This document shows, one piece after another, positions 47,200 through 54,599 of a stretch of DNA of 54,599 bases. This DNA is from Oscillospiraceae bacterium (GTDB lineage Bacteria; Bacillota; Clostridia; Oscillospirales; Oscillospiraceae), in the NCBI GenBank assembly GCA_910574635.1, contig CAJTCG010000023.1:1-54599 (forward strand). The letters are read 5' to 3'. The notes beneath the pieces were generated by a model. The model did not search any database. It was not told the DNA's origin and saw only the letters and a program-made list of their open reading frames with translations. The position numbers were made by a program, and so were the translations under genes. Every line of letters starts with the position of its first letter. Position 1 is the stretch's first letter.

Positions 47200-48303
47200 T
47201 TAGTAAGTCCCGGCGGGGATGGTGTAGGCGCTGTAGTAGGGGGAGGACTCCAGCAGGGCGCTGGTGTGCTCCTCGTCCAGGCTGACCAGGTAGACGGGGC
47301 CGCTGGTGGCCAGGTCCACAATGGCGGTGGTGGGCGCTCCGGCCACCACGAAGGCCGCGTCGATTTTCTTGTCCTTCAGGCTGTCCGCGCTGTCGCCGAA
47401 GCCCTGGTACACGGGGCTGATGCCGCTGTCGGGGTCGATGTCATAAGCGCCCAGCACGTCCACGGCGTTGAACCACACGCCGGAACCCCGGTCGCCGATG
47501 GAGACGGACTTGCCCGCAAGGTCCGCCACGGACTTGATGTCGGGATTGGTGGTGACGATCTGCACCTGCTCCATGTAGAGGGCGGCCACCACGGAGAAGT
47601 TCTCCACCTTGGCGTCGAAGAGGCGCTCGCCGTTAAAGGCGTAGCTCATAACGTCGGACTGGACGAAGCCCAGCTGGATGTCGCCGGCGGCCAGGTCCTC
47701 GATGTTGGCCTTGGAGCCGCCGGAGGTGACGGCGGTGACGGAGACGCCGGTGTTATTGGAGATATAGCTGGACAGCACGCCGCCGAAGGCATAGTAGGTG
47801 CCGGACTCGCCGCCGGTGCCGAAGGTCAGGGCCTTGGAATCGCCGGAGCCCGCGCCTTCCTTCACGGAAGCGACTTCCTTGCCCTTCTCGGCGAAGTACT
47901 TGGCCGCGCCGGGGTGATAGGGCACGGAGGTGACGGAGGAGGCAAAGTCCAGGTCCAGCTCGCCGCCCTTGGCGTGCTGCTCGGTGATGGTGGGGATGTT
48001 TTCAAAGATGGCGGAGGTCAGGGCGTAGATGTCGTCCTCGGGCACGTCGTCCCGGGCGATGACCACGGCGCCCACGGCCACGGTGTTGGTGTCCTGGGCC
48101 ACGGCGGAAGCGCCGGAGCCGTCGGAGCTTCCGGTGTCGGCGGGGGCGGAGGTGTCGGCAGGGGCGGAGGTGTCGGCAGGGGCGGAGCTTCCGCCGCCCA
48201 CGGCGCCGTCTTCGCCGCCCTTGGAGCCGGTATCGCCGCCGCAGGCGGAGAGGAGCATGGCCAGCATGAGGACGGCCATCAGCAGAGAGAATTTCTTTTT
48301 CAT
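47200..48303 (-). CDS. TAXI-family TRAP binding lipoprotein with circularly permuted domain order
   Basis: 367 residues. Lipoprotein signal ends LLSACGG (Cys21). A low-complexity linker with three SAPADT-type repeats (about 40-57) follows. Then residues ~72-143 (TVAVGAVVIARDDVPEDD, then HAKGGELDLDFASSVTSVPY, HPGAAKYFAEKG) match what is normally the C-terminal end of TAXI proteins. Only after that, at ~159, comes the usual mature start LTFGTGGESGTYYAFGG, and the protein stops at YYSAYTIPAGTY, exactly where the moved segment would normally continue. So the order is circularly permuted while every part is present. It binds the substrate for the adjacent permease. First gene of the operon. Confidence 0.88.
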   Translation of the reverse strand: MKKKFSLLMAVLMLAMLLSACGGDTGSKGGEDGAVGGGSSAPADTSAPADTSAPADTGSSDGSGASAVAQDTNTVAVGAVVIARDDVPEDDIYALTSAIFENIPTITEQHAKGGELDLDFASSVTSVPYHPGAAKYFAEKGKEVASVKEGAGSGDSKALTFGTGGESGTYYAFGGVLSSYISNNTGVSVTAVTSGGSKANIEDLAAGDIQLGFVQSDVMSYAFNGERLFDAKVENFSVVAALYMEQVQIVTTNPDIKSVADLAGKSVSIGDRGSGVWFNAVDVLGAYDIDPDSGISPVYQGFGDSADSLKDKKIDAAFVVAGAPTTAIVDLATSGPVYLVSLDEEHTSALLESSPYYSAYTIPAGTY

Positions 48304-48368
48304 CGTTCTTCCTCTTTTCGGGATTGGATTTTGCGAGGGTTGAAGCCAACTCTTGCAAGTATGTGATT

Positions 48369-48409
48369 ATCATACCATAAAATGCCCCTTTTTACAAGGG
48401 GACATTTTA
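48369..48409 (-). promoter_or_regulatory. promoter and dyad operator of the TRAP operon
   Basis: Minus strand TTGTAA (48397-48392), 17 bp, TATGAT (48374-48369). The -35 lies in the middle of a dyad (48378-48390 with 48396-48409; arms TAAAATGcCCCTT and AAGGGGaCATTTTA), which looks like a repressor site. The dyad could also form an RNA hairpin if transcribed from upstream. Confidence 0.6.
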
Positions 48410-48544
48410 GCGCAGTAAATAATTTTTGCAAGTTAACATGAATATTCCTGCATCGAAAGGCGTTTTTGTGAAAGTTTTCAGGCCAATTTCCACGAATGCG
48501 GAGAAACTGCACAAAGGGGCTCCTCCTAAAAATTAAAATTTTGT
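48410..48544. other. spacer between TRAP promoter and CBS terminator
   Basis: AT-rich non-coding sequence; nothing further recognised. Confidence 0.4.
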
Positions 48545-48580
48545 GCAAAAATGCAGGCCGCCCGGTGAGGGGCGGCCTTT
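48545..48580 (-). terminator. terminator of the CBS-domain gene
   Basis: Stem AGGCCGCC/GGCGGCCT plus one more pair, followed on the minus strand by GCATTTTTGC. Confidence 0.75.
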
Positions 48581-48590
48581 TGGGTGCCGT

Positions 48591-49025
48591 TTACACGATT
48601 TTTCGGAGGGTGGGCTGGGCCTCCTTCTCCTCGGCGAGACACCGGATGATGTCCTGCCGGGTGACGATGCCGATGAAGCTGTTGAGATCGTCCACCACAG
48701 GGACAAAATTCTGGCGGACGATGGTGTCCAGCAGCTCGTCCACGGAGGCGGTGATGCGGACGGAGGGGTTTTCCCGGAGGATGTCCCGGACGTGGAGCCG
48801 TTCCAGCTCCTTCACGGAGCAGGGACAAGGGGTGCTTTCGTCCGGCAGAAGCCGCCAGAGGAAATCCCCCTCGCTGACGGTGCCTACATACTGGCCCTTG
48901 CGGTTGATGACGGGGACGGCGCTGCGGCCGTGATGCCGGAGCTTTTCCAGGCCCTGGCGTATGGTGTTGTCGTCGTACAGGTAGGCGACGCGATGCTTCG
49001 GCGTCAGAAGGTAAGCGATATTCAC
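48591..49025 (-). CDS. CBS-domain protein
   Basis: 144 residues made of two CBS domains (first: HRVAYLYDDNTIRQGLEKLR with SAVPVINRKGQYVGTVSEGD; second: ENPSVRITASVDELLDTIVR with FVPVVDDLNSFIGIVTRQDI). Such stand-alone pairs bind adenine nucleotides and sense energy state. A very strong GC palindrome (49049-49068) lies just upstream of its start and could form a leader hairpin. Monocistronic. Confidence 0.9.
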   Translation of the reverse strand: MNIAYLLTPKHRVAYLYDDNTIRQGLEKLRHHGRSAVPVINRKGQYVGTVSEGDFLWRLLPDESTPCPCSVKELERLHVRDILRENPSVRITASVDELLDTIVRQNFVPVVDDLNSFIGIVTRQDIIRCLAEEKEAQPTLRKIV

Positions 49026-49294
49026 AATGATGCCTCATTTCTGATGGGCAGGCGGGCCGGCCCGCCTGGGTCATAGTGGGGGTGAGGTGCATATCTATAA
49101 TATACAGGAAGGGCCTGGATAAATGGTGAACAGTTTATGAAATCTGCCGGGGAGTTGCCTGAAAAATGGTGCGCCCTCCGGCGGCGGGGACTTGCCGCCG
49201 GGGCCCGGCTTTCCGCGGGAATCCCGCCGGATTCCGGGAAGCGCGGCAGGCGCTTTTATTATTTCCGAGCTTAAAGCGCGGAAATAATATTTTG
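49026..49294. other. intergenic region between CBS gene and blaI-like gene
   Basis: Holds the 20-bp perfect palindrome at 49049-49068 (GGCGGGCC/GGCCCGCC core), a GC-rich inverted-repeat cluster at about 49170-49250, and a 10-bp inverted repeat ATTATTTCCG/CGGAAATAAT (49258-49267 and 49279-49288) just before the blaI promoter. No gene seen. Confidence 0.5.
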
Positions 49295-49340
49295 TTGACA
49301 TTGTAGACTTCCTATGCTATACTATGTCTACAATGTAGAC
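49295..49340 (+). promoter_or_regulatory. blaI-like promoter with two operator boxes
   Basis: TTGACA (49295-49300), 17 bp, TATACT (49318-49323). One box GACATTGTAGAC (49297-49308) overlaps the -35, and a perfect palindrome GTCTACAATGTAGAC (49326-49340) lies just after the -10. TACA/TGTA half-sites are typical of BlaI/MecI/CopY repressors, so autoregulation is likely. Confidence 0.85.
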
Positions 49341-49355
49341 AAGGAGGCGCAGAAA

Positions 49356-49739
49356 ATGGAGCGCGTCAAACTGACTTCCAGCGAGTGGAACGTCCTGGGC
49401 TGCCTGTGGGAGCAAAGCCCCCGGACGGCCATGCAGATTGTAAGCGAGCTGGAGCGCACGGTGGGCTGGCACAGAAGCACCACCATCACCATCCTCCACC
49501 GTATGGAGGCCAAGGGCCTGCTGCGCTGTGAGCAGGCGGGCCGGGGAAAGGCGTATGTCCCTCTTGTGGACCGGGAGCAGGCGGAGGTGGCCGAGACCCG
49601 GAGCTTTTTGGACCGGGTGTACCGGGGCAGCGTGGGGATGATGATGAGCGCCATGGCCCAGCGGCAGGAGCTGTCCGGCGATGAGATCGCGGAGCTCCGG
49701 GCCATTTTGGATCAGGCGGAGAAGGGAGGCCCTCAATGA
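49356..49739 (+). CDS. blaI: BlaI/MecI/CopY-family repressor
   Basis: 127 residues from the ATG at 49356 after AAGGAGG. Winged helix (LTSSEWNVLGCLWEQSPRTA, HRSTTITILHRMEAKGLLRC) followed by a helical dimer arm with the usual cleavage region. It overlaps the downstream sensor gene by 4 bp. In the family, a signal sensed by the BlaR1-type protease inactivates the repressor; the regulon here seems to include its own operon. Confidence 0.92.
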   Translation: MERVKLTSSEWNVLGCLWEQSPRTAMQIVSELERTVGWHRSTTITILHRMEAKGLLRCEQAGRGKAYVPLVDREQAEVAETRSFLDRVYRGSVGMMMSAMAQRQELSGDEIAELRAILDQAEKGGPQ

Positions 49740-52567
49740 GCGCGTTTTTGCTGAACTGGGTGCTGACGGCCTCGGCGCTGACAGCGGCAGTGCTTCTTCT
49801 CCGGGCGGCGTTCGGGCGGCGAATCGGCGCCCGGCTGCGGTATGCCCTTTGGGCGGTGGTTCTGGCCCGGCTTTTGGTGCCCGGACAGTTCTTCACCGCC
49901 CCTGTGGAAGCGCCCCGGGTGCTCCCGGAGCTTTCCGTGATTCAAACGCTTCCCAGGGGGCCCCAAACCCCGGCGGAAAAAATCGACCCTGCCCAAGGGG
50001 ACGCGGCAGGGCAGACCGTCCAGGCCCTCCCCGCCCCTGCCGGGGAGGAAGCCGCCGCTCCGGCGGCCCGGCGGCCTCTGGACCCCTGGGCCCTGCTGGG
50101 CGGAATTTGGCTGGCGGGGGCGGCGGCAATGGCGGCGGCGTTCCTGCTCTCCAACCTGAGCTTTGCCCGGCGGCTGCGGCGGCTCCGGGTTCCTCTGGCG
50201 GCGGAGTGCCCCCTGCCGGTCTATACCCTGGCGGGCCTGCCCTCCCCCTGCCTGTTCGGCGTGCTCCGCCCGGCGGTGTACGTCACCCCGGAAACGGCGG
50301 CGGGCCCGGAGATGCTCCGCCATGTGCTGGCCCATGAGGTCACGCATTTCCGCCAGGGGGACCACCTCTGGTCGCTGCTCCGGTGCGCGGCCCTGGCGGT
50401 TCACTGGTGGAACCCCCTGGTGTGGCTGGCGGCGGTCCTCAGCCGCCGGGACGCGGAGCTGGCCTGTGACGAGGGGACGCTGCGCGTTCTTGGCGACGGC
50501 GAACGCCGGGCCTACGGCTCCACCCTGCTGGCCCTGGTCACCGCCAAGCCCCGGCCCGGGGACCTTCTGCGCTGCGCCACCACCATGACAGGGGACAAGC
50601 GGAGCCTCCGGGAGCGGGTGCGGCGCATTGCCCGGGCCCCGAAGCGCTGGCTGTGGGCGGCGGTGCTGTCCGCGGCCTTAGCCCTTCTGGTCTGCGCCTG
50701 TTCCTTCGCCAAATCCGAGACCCTGGAGACGCCGGAGGACGGGCCCCTGACGGCGGAGGAGCTGGAGCGGTTCAATACCGAAGTATTCAACGGCGACGGC
50801 TTCAACATGATGAACCAGTTCCTCTTCCTGGCCGTGGAGGCCCCGAAGGATTATCTACAAATCGACCTTTTCCAGCTCTTCTACAACGGCACGGGAGCGC
50901 CCATGGAGGTGACGGAGGAGGAGCGCCAAGCCGTGGCGGAGGCGGACTATGGCGGCGAGGACCCCATGGTGGACCTTGTGAAATGTCCTGCCTCTGAGAT
51001 GGACGCGGTCTTGCGGAAGTACCTGGGCCTCACCCTTGACGAGACGGACCAATGGGGCCTGGACCGGTTCACCTATTTGGAGGAATACGACGCCTACTAT
51101 GGCTTCCACGGCGACACGAACTATCCCGGCGAAGTCACCTTCATCTCTGGAAAATGGAAGGACGGCAAGGTTCTCCTGTACTACGAGGGCAGCGGCTTTC
51201 CCGGGCTCAGCAGCGGGAACGGCGAGATGAACATGGTCTCCTCCGGCCCGGCGTGTGTGACGCTGGAGCCGCAAAAGGACGGCGGCTACCGCTTCTTAAG
51301 CAACTGGGTCCGGAACGACGACCCACCCGTCATTCCCACGGCCTACCCGGCCTGGGAGCCGGAGCGGGTCATCCCCCTGGACGGCGTGGAGCCCTACCGG
51401 GCCCCGGAGCTCCAGGTGGAGCGCCGCGGCGATGCGGCGGAAACGCTGTACACCACACGCTTTGAACCCTATGAGGACAGGGACGACGGCTTTTATATAG
51501 AGGTCTGCCGCTCCGGAGACGGCGACCTCTATGCCGCCGTGGCGGTCTCTGCCACAGAGCGGGACTGCTTTTTAACCGTGCCCGGGAAGGACTCCGCCGG
51601 GTGGACGGCGGAGGACAGCGTGGAGCCCTTTACAAACCTGTTCGGCCAATCCGGCCTGCGGATTTCCTACTACGGCCAGCTGACCGAACACTCCTTCGGC
51701 AAGATCAACGACTATTACACCTTCTCCGGCGACGGTACGCCCTCCCTGCTCCTTCGGGCCCTGGGAAACGTGACCGAGGCGGACCTGGACGGGGACGGCG
51801 TGCGGGAGGTGGCCGCCTCCGACGGGTGGAATGTCTCCCGGCTCTTCTTCCTGCGGGACGGGACCCTTTTCGAGGCGGACCTGGACGCCCTCATTCATGA
51901 CGTATGGCCCGAGGCGGGATATCTGGAATCCGGCTTCTGGGACCCGGACGGGCGGTACCTTTCCATGTCTGTGGAGGTCCCCCTCCCCGGCTATGACATC
52001 ACGGTCACGGGCTACCGGACGCTGTTTTTCGACGGGGAAAACCTTCGGATTTATAAGGATGAGAGCGGCTACACGGATCATATCTCCAACAGCTTAAAGA
52101 CCCCTCCGGCGGAGGTGCTGCGGCAGGCGGCGCTGTTCGTGGACACGCAGTTCCAGACCCAGGCGGCGGAGGGCTACGGCGTTGACGGCTCCGGGAACTA
52201 CAACGAGGAAAATTTCGGCCCCGGGAACGTAATCTGGGACGACTGGCGCCTTACCGATTTGACCGGGCCGTCCTATGAGGATTTCGGGGACCTTCGCATC
52301 GAGATTTGGAACCTGAGCTATGAGATCCACACCACGACCCCGGACCGGATCGTCCTGGCGGGCGGGTCCTATCTGGGAGAGGACGGCTGGTGCATGATCG
52401 GCTACCCGGGATGCGATTACTTGTGCTTCCATCTGGACGAAAACGGGAAGCGGACCTTCCTGTTCTCCAAAATGGAAAATGACTGCCGCCCTGGATCGGA
52501 GATGTTCCGAGAGGATCTGACCCGCGCCCTGGAGAACGAAGGACTGCTGTCCCCGGACGAAGGCTAG
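49736..52567 (+). CDS. BlaR1-like M56 metallopeptidase with very large C-terminal sensor region
   Basis: 943 residues. Residues 1-320 are the M56 module: membrane segments (e.g. LLNWVLTASALTAAVLLL, WALLGGIWLAGAAAMAAAFLL), zinc motif HEVTH (His200) and ELACDEG, and a last membrane segment VLSAALALLVCACSF that ends with a lipobox-like cysteine. The C-terminal ~620 residues lie outside the cell. They lack the penicillin-binding serine motifs of BlaR1 and include a calcium-loop/FG-GAP-like EADLDGDGVREVAASDG. So it likely senses a non-beta-lactam signal. No beta-lactamase gene is adjacent. Confidence 0.88.
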   Translation: MSAFLLNWVLTASALTAAVLLLRAAFGRRIGARLRYALWAVVLARLLVPGQFFTAPVEAPRVLPELSVIQTLPRGPQTPAEKIDPAQGDAAGQTVQALPAPAGEEAAAPAARRPLDPWALLGGIWLAGAAAMAAAFLLSNLSFARRLRRLRVPLAAECPLPVYTLAGLPSPCLFGVLRPAVYVTPETAAGPEMLRHVLAHEVTHFRQGDHLWSLLRCAALAVHWWNPLVWLAAVLSRRDAELACDEGTLRVLGDGERRAYGSTLLALVTAKPRPGDLLRCATTMTGDKRSLRERVRRIARAPKRWLWAAVLSAALALLVCACSFAKSETLETPEDGPLTAEELERFNTEVFNGDGFNMMNQFLFLAVEAPKDYLQIDLFQLFYNGTGAPMEVTEEERQAVAEADYGGEDPMVDLVKCPASEMDAVLRKYLGLTLDETDQWGLDRFTYLEEYDAYYGFHGDTNYPGEVTFISGKWKDGKVLLYYEGSGFPGLSSGNGEMNMVSSGPACVTLEPQKDGGYRFLSNWVRNDDPPVIPTAYPAWEPERVIPLDGVEPYRAPELQVERRGDAAETLYTTRFEPYEDRDDGFYIEVCRSGDGDLYAAVAVSATERDCFLTVPGKDSAGWTAEDSVEPFTNLFGQSGLRISYYGQLTEHSFGKINDYYTFSGDGTPSLLLRALGNVTEADLDGDGVREVAASDGWNVSRLFFLRDGTLFEADLDALIHDVWPEAGYLESGFWDPDGRYLSMSVEVPLPGYDITVTGYRTLFFDGENLRIYKDESGYTDHISNSLKTPPAEVLRQAALFVDTQFQTQAAEGYGVDGSGNYNEENFGPGNVIWDDWRLTDLTGPSYEDFGDLRIEIWNLSYEIHTTTPDRIVLAGGSYLGEDGWCMIGYPGCDYLCFHLDENGKRTFLFSKMENDCRPGSEMFREDLTRALENEGLLSPDEG

Positions 52568-52620
52568 AGAGAAACCTGTTTACTAGCATGTTACTAGCAA
52601 AACCCAAAACGCAAAACGCT

Positions 52621-52655
52621 AAGAACCCTAGAACCATTGCGGTTCTAGGGTTCTT
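52621..52655. terminator. strong terminator between sensor gene and tRNA fragment
   Basis: Perfect 15-bp stem AAGAACCCTAGAACC/GGTTCTAGGGTTCTT with an ATTGC loop. It abuts the CCA end of the tRNA fragment, so it was probably the natural tRNA terminator, and also ends the sensor transcript. A 9-bp direct repeat TTACTAGCA (52580 and 52591) lies just upstream. Confidence 0.75.
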
Positions 52656-52702
52656 TGGTGACCCGGCGGGGATTCGAACCCCGGACCCACTGCTTAAAAG
52701 GG
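52656..52702 (-). tRNA. 3' fragment of tRNA-Lys(UUU), 47 nt
   Basis: Read on the minus strand it contains the anticodon loop CTTTTAA, the GCAGT anticodon-stem half, variable loop, the T arm with GGTTCGAATCC and ends GTCACCA with encoded CCA. The D arm and acceptor 5' half are missing: left of the anticodon loop the sequence changes to unrelated DNA. A cut at the anticodon loop is the usual crossover point of integrases that use tRNA 3' ends, so this is probably an attachment-site remnant, not a working tRNA. Confidence 0.8.
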
Positions 52703-52895
52703 AAGAAAGCGGGAACGCCCCAGAAGTCCTACGCGCCAACGGATTGACGTGTTGACAGGGAAAAATTTGCAACAAATTTCGCAAGCGGACATTTGTGGTT
52801 GTTTTTGATATCTCAAAATACATTGGATTTATTTTGTGTTCAGAACAGGCAAATCCGCCACCTTTCCACATAACTTTCGTAAATAGGAGACGACT
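52703..52895. other. low-GC remnant of an integrated element
   Basis: This 193-bp stretch has lower GC than its surroundings and separates the tRNA fragment from the ParA stub. It contains a palindrome AAATTTGCAACAAATTT (52763-52779), which could be an operator or partition-type site. No gene is seen. Confidence 0.45.
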
Positions 52896-52961
52896 ATGAG
52901 TGAAACTTGCAAGTTGATTTCTGTCACTAACCAAAAGGGCGGCGTAGGTAATGGAAAGTAA
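52896..52961 (+). pseudogene. 5' stub of a ParA/Soj-type ATPase gene
   Basis: An ATG behind AGGAGACGACT opens a 21-residue frame whose SVTNQKGGVG is the deviant Walker A start of ParA/Soj proteins. The expected GKTTT is replaced by NGK and a stop at 52959-52961. The remainder of the gene is absent, so it is a deletion remnant of a plasmid-like or integrative element. Confidence 0.7.
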
Positions 52962-53372
52962 GTGATAATGGAAAGCTGAGACAAAAAGGCGGGAGAAATA
53001 GGGAGAAAATGATTCATGAACTCGGAGTTCGCCACCCGCCAGTCGGATTCCGCCCCACCAGGCCCAGGCACCCCAGGGACGAAAGGCCTCCCGCTGTCCC
53101 ACGTCCGTGAGAAGGCCCACGATATCCGCCGTCAGCACATGCGGCTGGGGCAGAATGTGCCGTAGGCCCAGAGGCGGGAAACCTCCTCAAAGCAGGCGGG
53201 CCCCCGGCTCTGAATGGGCTTCCGCCGAGGCAGAGGCCTCCGGCCCGCTTGCGCACTGGCAGCGGCCGGACCAGGAAAGAGTTTCCGCCAGACAGGGCGG
53301 CCTAGCGCGGAAATCCTGCCGGATTCCAAGCCAAACCGCCTTGCCTGACGGAAAAGACGCCTCAAACCAAAC
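52962..53372. other. non-coding scar between ParA stub and chimeric gene
   Basis: 411 bp of changing composition: AT-rich to about 53020, then GC-rich. A minus-strand frame (LTADIVGLLTDVGQREAFRP, then WGAWAWWGGIRLAGGELRVH) near 53030-53140 could be a fragment of an unknown protein, but it has no family I recognise and runs on into non-coding DNA. Confidence 0.35.
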
Positions 53373-54204
53373 CTAGGAGCCGCTGGATTTTCTCTGGGAT
53401 TCAAACACCCAGAAAATAGCGCCCAGGATCACAACTCCCCCTAGAATCGAACTGCCGCTGAGCGCTTCCCCAAAGGCGAAATAGCTCAGCCCGGCCGTAA
53501 AGACCACTCCCGCATACTGATAGATGCTGACTTCCGACGCTGGCGCGTGGCGGTAGGCATAGGTCAGCAGGAACTGCCCCCCGGCGGCAAACACGCCGAC
53601 CATCAGCAGCATAAAGCAGACTGGCAGAGGGGGCACTACAAAAGAGGGCAGCAGCAGTACCGCCGAACAGACCGTGCTCAAAAGCGAAAAGTGGAAGATG
53701 ATGACGGACGGCGCCGTAAAATTCTTGCAGTAGGACAGCATGGTGTAGGCGATTCCCGCCACCACCGCCGCGCTCAGGGCAGCCAGCAGGGGAAGTGGAT
53801 TGGAGTCAAAGGAGGGCTGCATCGCGATGTAAGCCCCGAGAAGGCAGAGGGCGGTGGAGGCAATCTTGGGCTCCAGCTTGTAGGTCTTGACCAGCATGTC
53901 GCCCAGGGGCATCGCCTCCACGCCCAAGGCCCTGCACACCGCCACGCGCTTCGGGTCACAGGCCGTGATAATTTCGGCAATATGCGGGGTAATGCCCTCC
54001 ATGTAGTAATCGTAGCTCTCTCCCAGGTCCATTTTATTGACGTTCATCAGGCTGGGGATGGGATGCAGCATGGCCCCCGCTCCCTCAAAGCCAGTTTCCA
54101 GCACGCCGGCCACGGGCTCCAGGCAGGGAAAGACCGGCCCCAGCACGTCCATCAGACGCCCGATGTCCCCCGCGGGCAGTGTCGCCACCGGAACGCGGAC
54201 CTTT
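53373..54204 (-). pseudogene. chimeric frame: opine dehydrogenase middle joined to EamA transporter C-terminal half
   Basis: The first ~100 codons (after the IS edge: VRVPVATLPAGDIGRLMDVL, then FEGAGAMLHPIPSLMN, YYMEGITPHIAEII) match the C-terminal domain of NAD-dependent opine/octopine dehydrogenases. At about LVKTYKLEPK the sequence turns into the second half of an EamA/DMT transporter (membrane segments from IASTALCLLGAYIAMQP, ending HAPASEVSIYQYAGVVFTAG and GGVVILGAIFWVFE). Neither protein is complete. The 5' side is cut by the IS5-type element. The first in-frame start is GTG 54188, with no ribosome site. Expression as a functional fusion is unlikely. Confidence 0.7.
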
Positions 54205-54599
54205 AAGGAAACGCTGATTTACCCCCCAATGATAAAAGATGTGATAAAATAAGGAAAAGGGGGCGCGGGGTATGAAACAGGAAAGTTTTAGCGATATGGA
54301 ATACAGATGCCGGAAAAAGAAAACAAAACGGGAAGAATTTCTGGAAATCATGGACGAGATCATCCCATGGGAGGAATGGGTATCGCTGGTCGTCCCCCAC
54401 TATCCAACCGGGAAACGCGGCCGTCCGCCGATTGAGATAGAAACCATGCTGCGGATGTATCTGCTGCAATGCTGGTTCAGCTTATCCGATGAAGGAGTAG
54501 CGGACGCAATTTATGACAGCTATGCCATGCGCAAATTTATGGGGATCAACTTTTTCGAGCAGGATGTCCCGGACGCCACGACCCTGCTGCACTTTCGGC
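54205..54599 (+). mobile_element. IS5-type insertion sequence, copy 2, cut by the window edge
   Basis: Starts TAAGGAAACGCTGATTTA, the same end as copy 1 at 12526, and carries the transposase start at 54272 (MKQESFSDMEYRCRKKK...), open to the end of the window (109 codons). It differs from copy 1 at three residues (KRGRPP for KRRRPP, GVADA for GVEDA, FFEQD for FFGQD). It is inserted in the opine dehydrogenase sequence. Whether it is complete cannot be seen. Confidence 0.85.

Noticed and set aside
48120..48190. possible CRISPR-like or minisatellite repeat
   Set aside because: The repeats are in-frame SAPADT codons in the lipoprotein linker of the TAXI protein, not a CRISPR array.
49049..49068. 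20-bp perfect GC palindrome as a restriction or recombination site
   Set aside because: More simply a leader hairpin of the CBS-domain gene; no recombinase or repeat partner is visible.
52251..53138. 295-residue minus-strand frame crossing the tRNA fragment and ParA stub
   Set aside because: It runs through a tRNA fragment, a terminator and the end of the sensor gene, so it is an accidental open frame; only a short part near 53030-53140 might be a gene remnant.

Overview
The window looks like a chromosome segment from a high-GC, spore-forming member of the Clostridia, most like Oscillospiraceae (Flavonifractor/Oscillibacter/Lawsonibacter type). The reasons are the GC-rich housekeeping genes with strong AGGAGG ribosome sites, RNase J, the era-yqzL-recO order, MutS2, a PdaA-like cortex deacetylase, S-layer homology domains and a TAXI-TRAP transporter. 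This is inference from gene content; no 16S gene is present.

1-11.1 kb is a lower-GC defence island, all on the minus strand and packed as one operon. In transcription order it holds a small helix-turn-helix protein, an unrecognised 673-residue protein, BrxP (PAPS-reductase-like with 4Fe-4S motifs), BrxC (broken), PglZ, a 66-residue zinc-ribbon protein, BrxL (short form) and a cysteine desulfurase. BrxP-BrxC-PglZ-BrxL is the gene set of type 4 BREX. The added desulfurase, like DndA/IscS beside the PAPS-reductase-like DndC, suggests a sulfur-based DNA mark. Here brxC has lost its middle and is frameshifted, so the copy is probably inactive.

11.2-12.5 kb is an insertion-sequence graveyard (5' pieces of an IS630-type and an IS5-type transposase around the 3' tail of an unknown gene). 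A second copy of the IS5-type element, in inverted orientation, enters at the right edge, so the two copies bracket about 41.7 kb.

12.7-36.2 kb is mostly ordinary core genome: rnj; radC; uvrB with a LexA-type box; a flavodoxin, a MmcQ/YjbR protein, a DMT exporter and a YbaK deacylase; a divergent XRE regulator pair; uvrA; era-yqzL-recO; mutS2; a nucleoside phosphorylase; two small unknown genes; csoR-copA with a CopZ-like domain fused to CopA; a left-handed beta-helix protein; a PdaA-like deacetylase; and a nuclease-exonuclease pair.

36.3-49 kb carries mtnA with a truncated pyruvate-kinase-like gene, a MacA/MacB-type ABC export operon ending in an S-layer-domain protein, and a TAXI-TRAP uptake operon whose binding protein appears circularly permuted, followed by a CBS-domain protein. 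49.3-52.6 kb is a BlaI/BlaR1-type sensor pair with an unusually large C-terminal sensor region.

52.6-54.6 kb is a second scar zone: a 3' fragment of tRNA-Lys, a 22-codon stub of a ParA gene, an opine-dehydrogenase/EamA chimeric reading frame, and the start of the second IS5-type element. Scars of this kind recur through the window (brxC, the IS cluster, pyruvate kinase/DMT, tRNA/ParA, the opine dehydrogenase chimera). That points to repeated deletion in the lineage or, less likely, to assembly faults.
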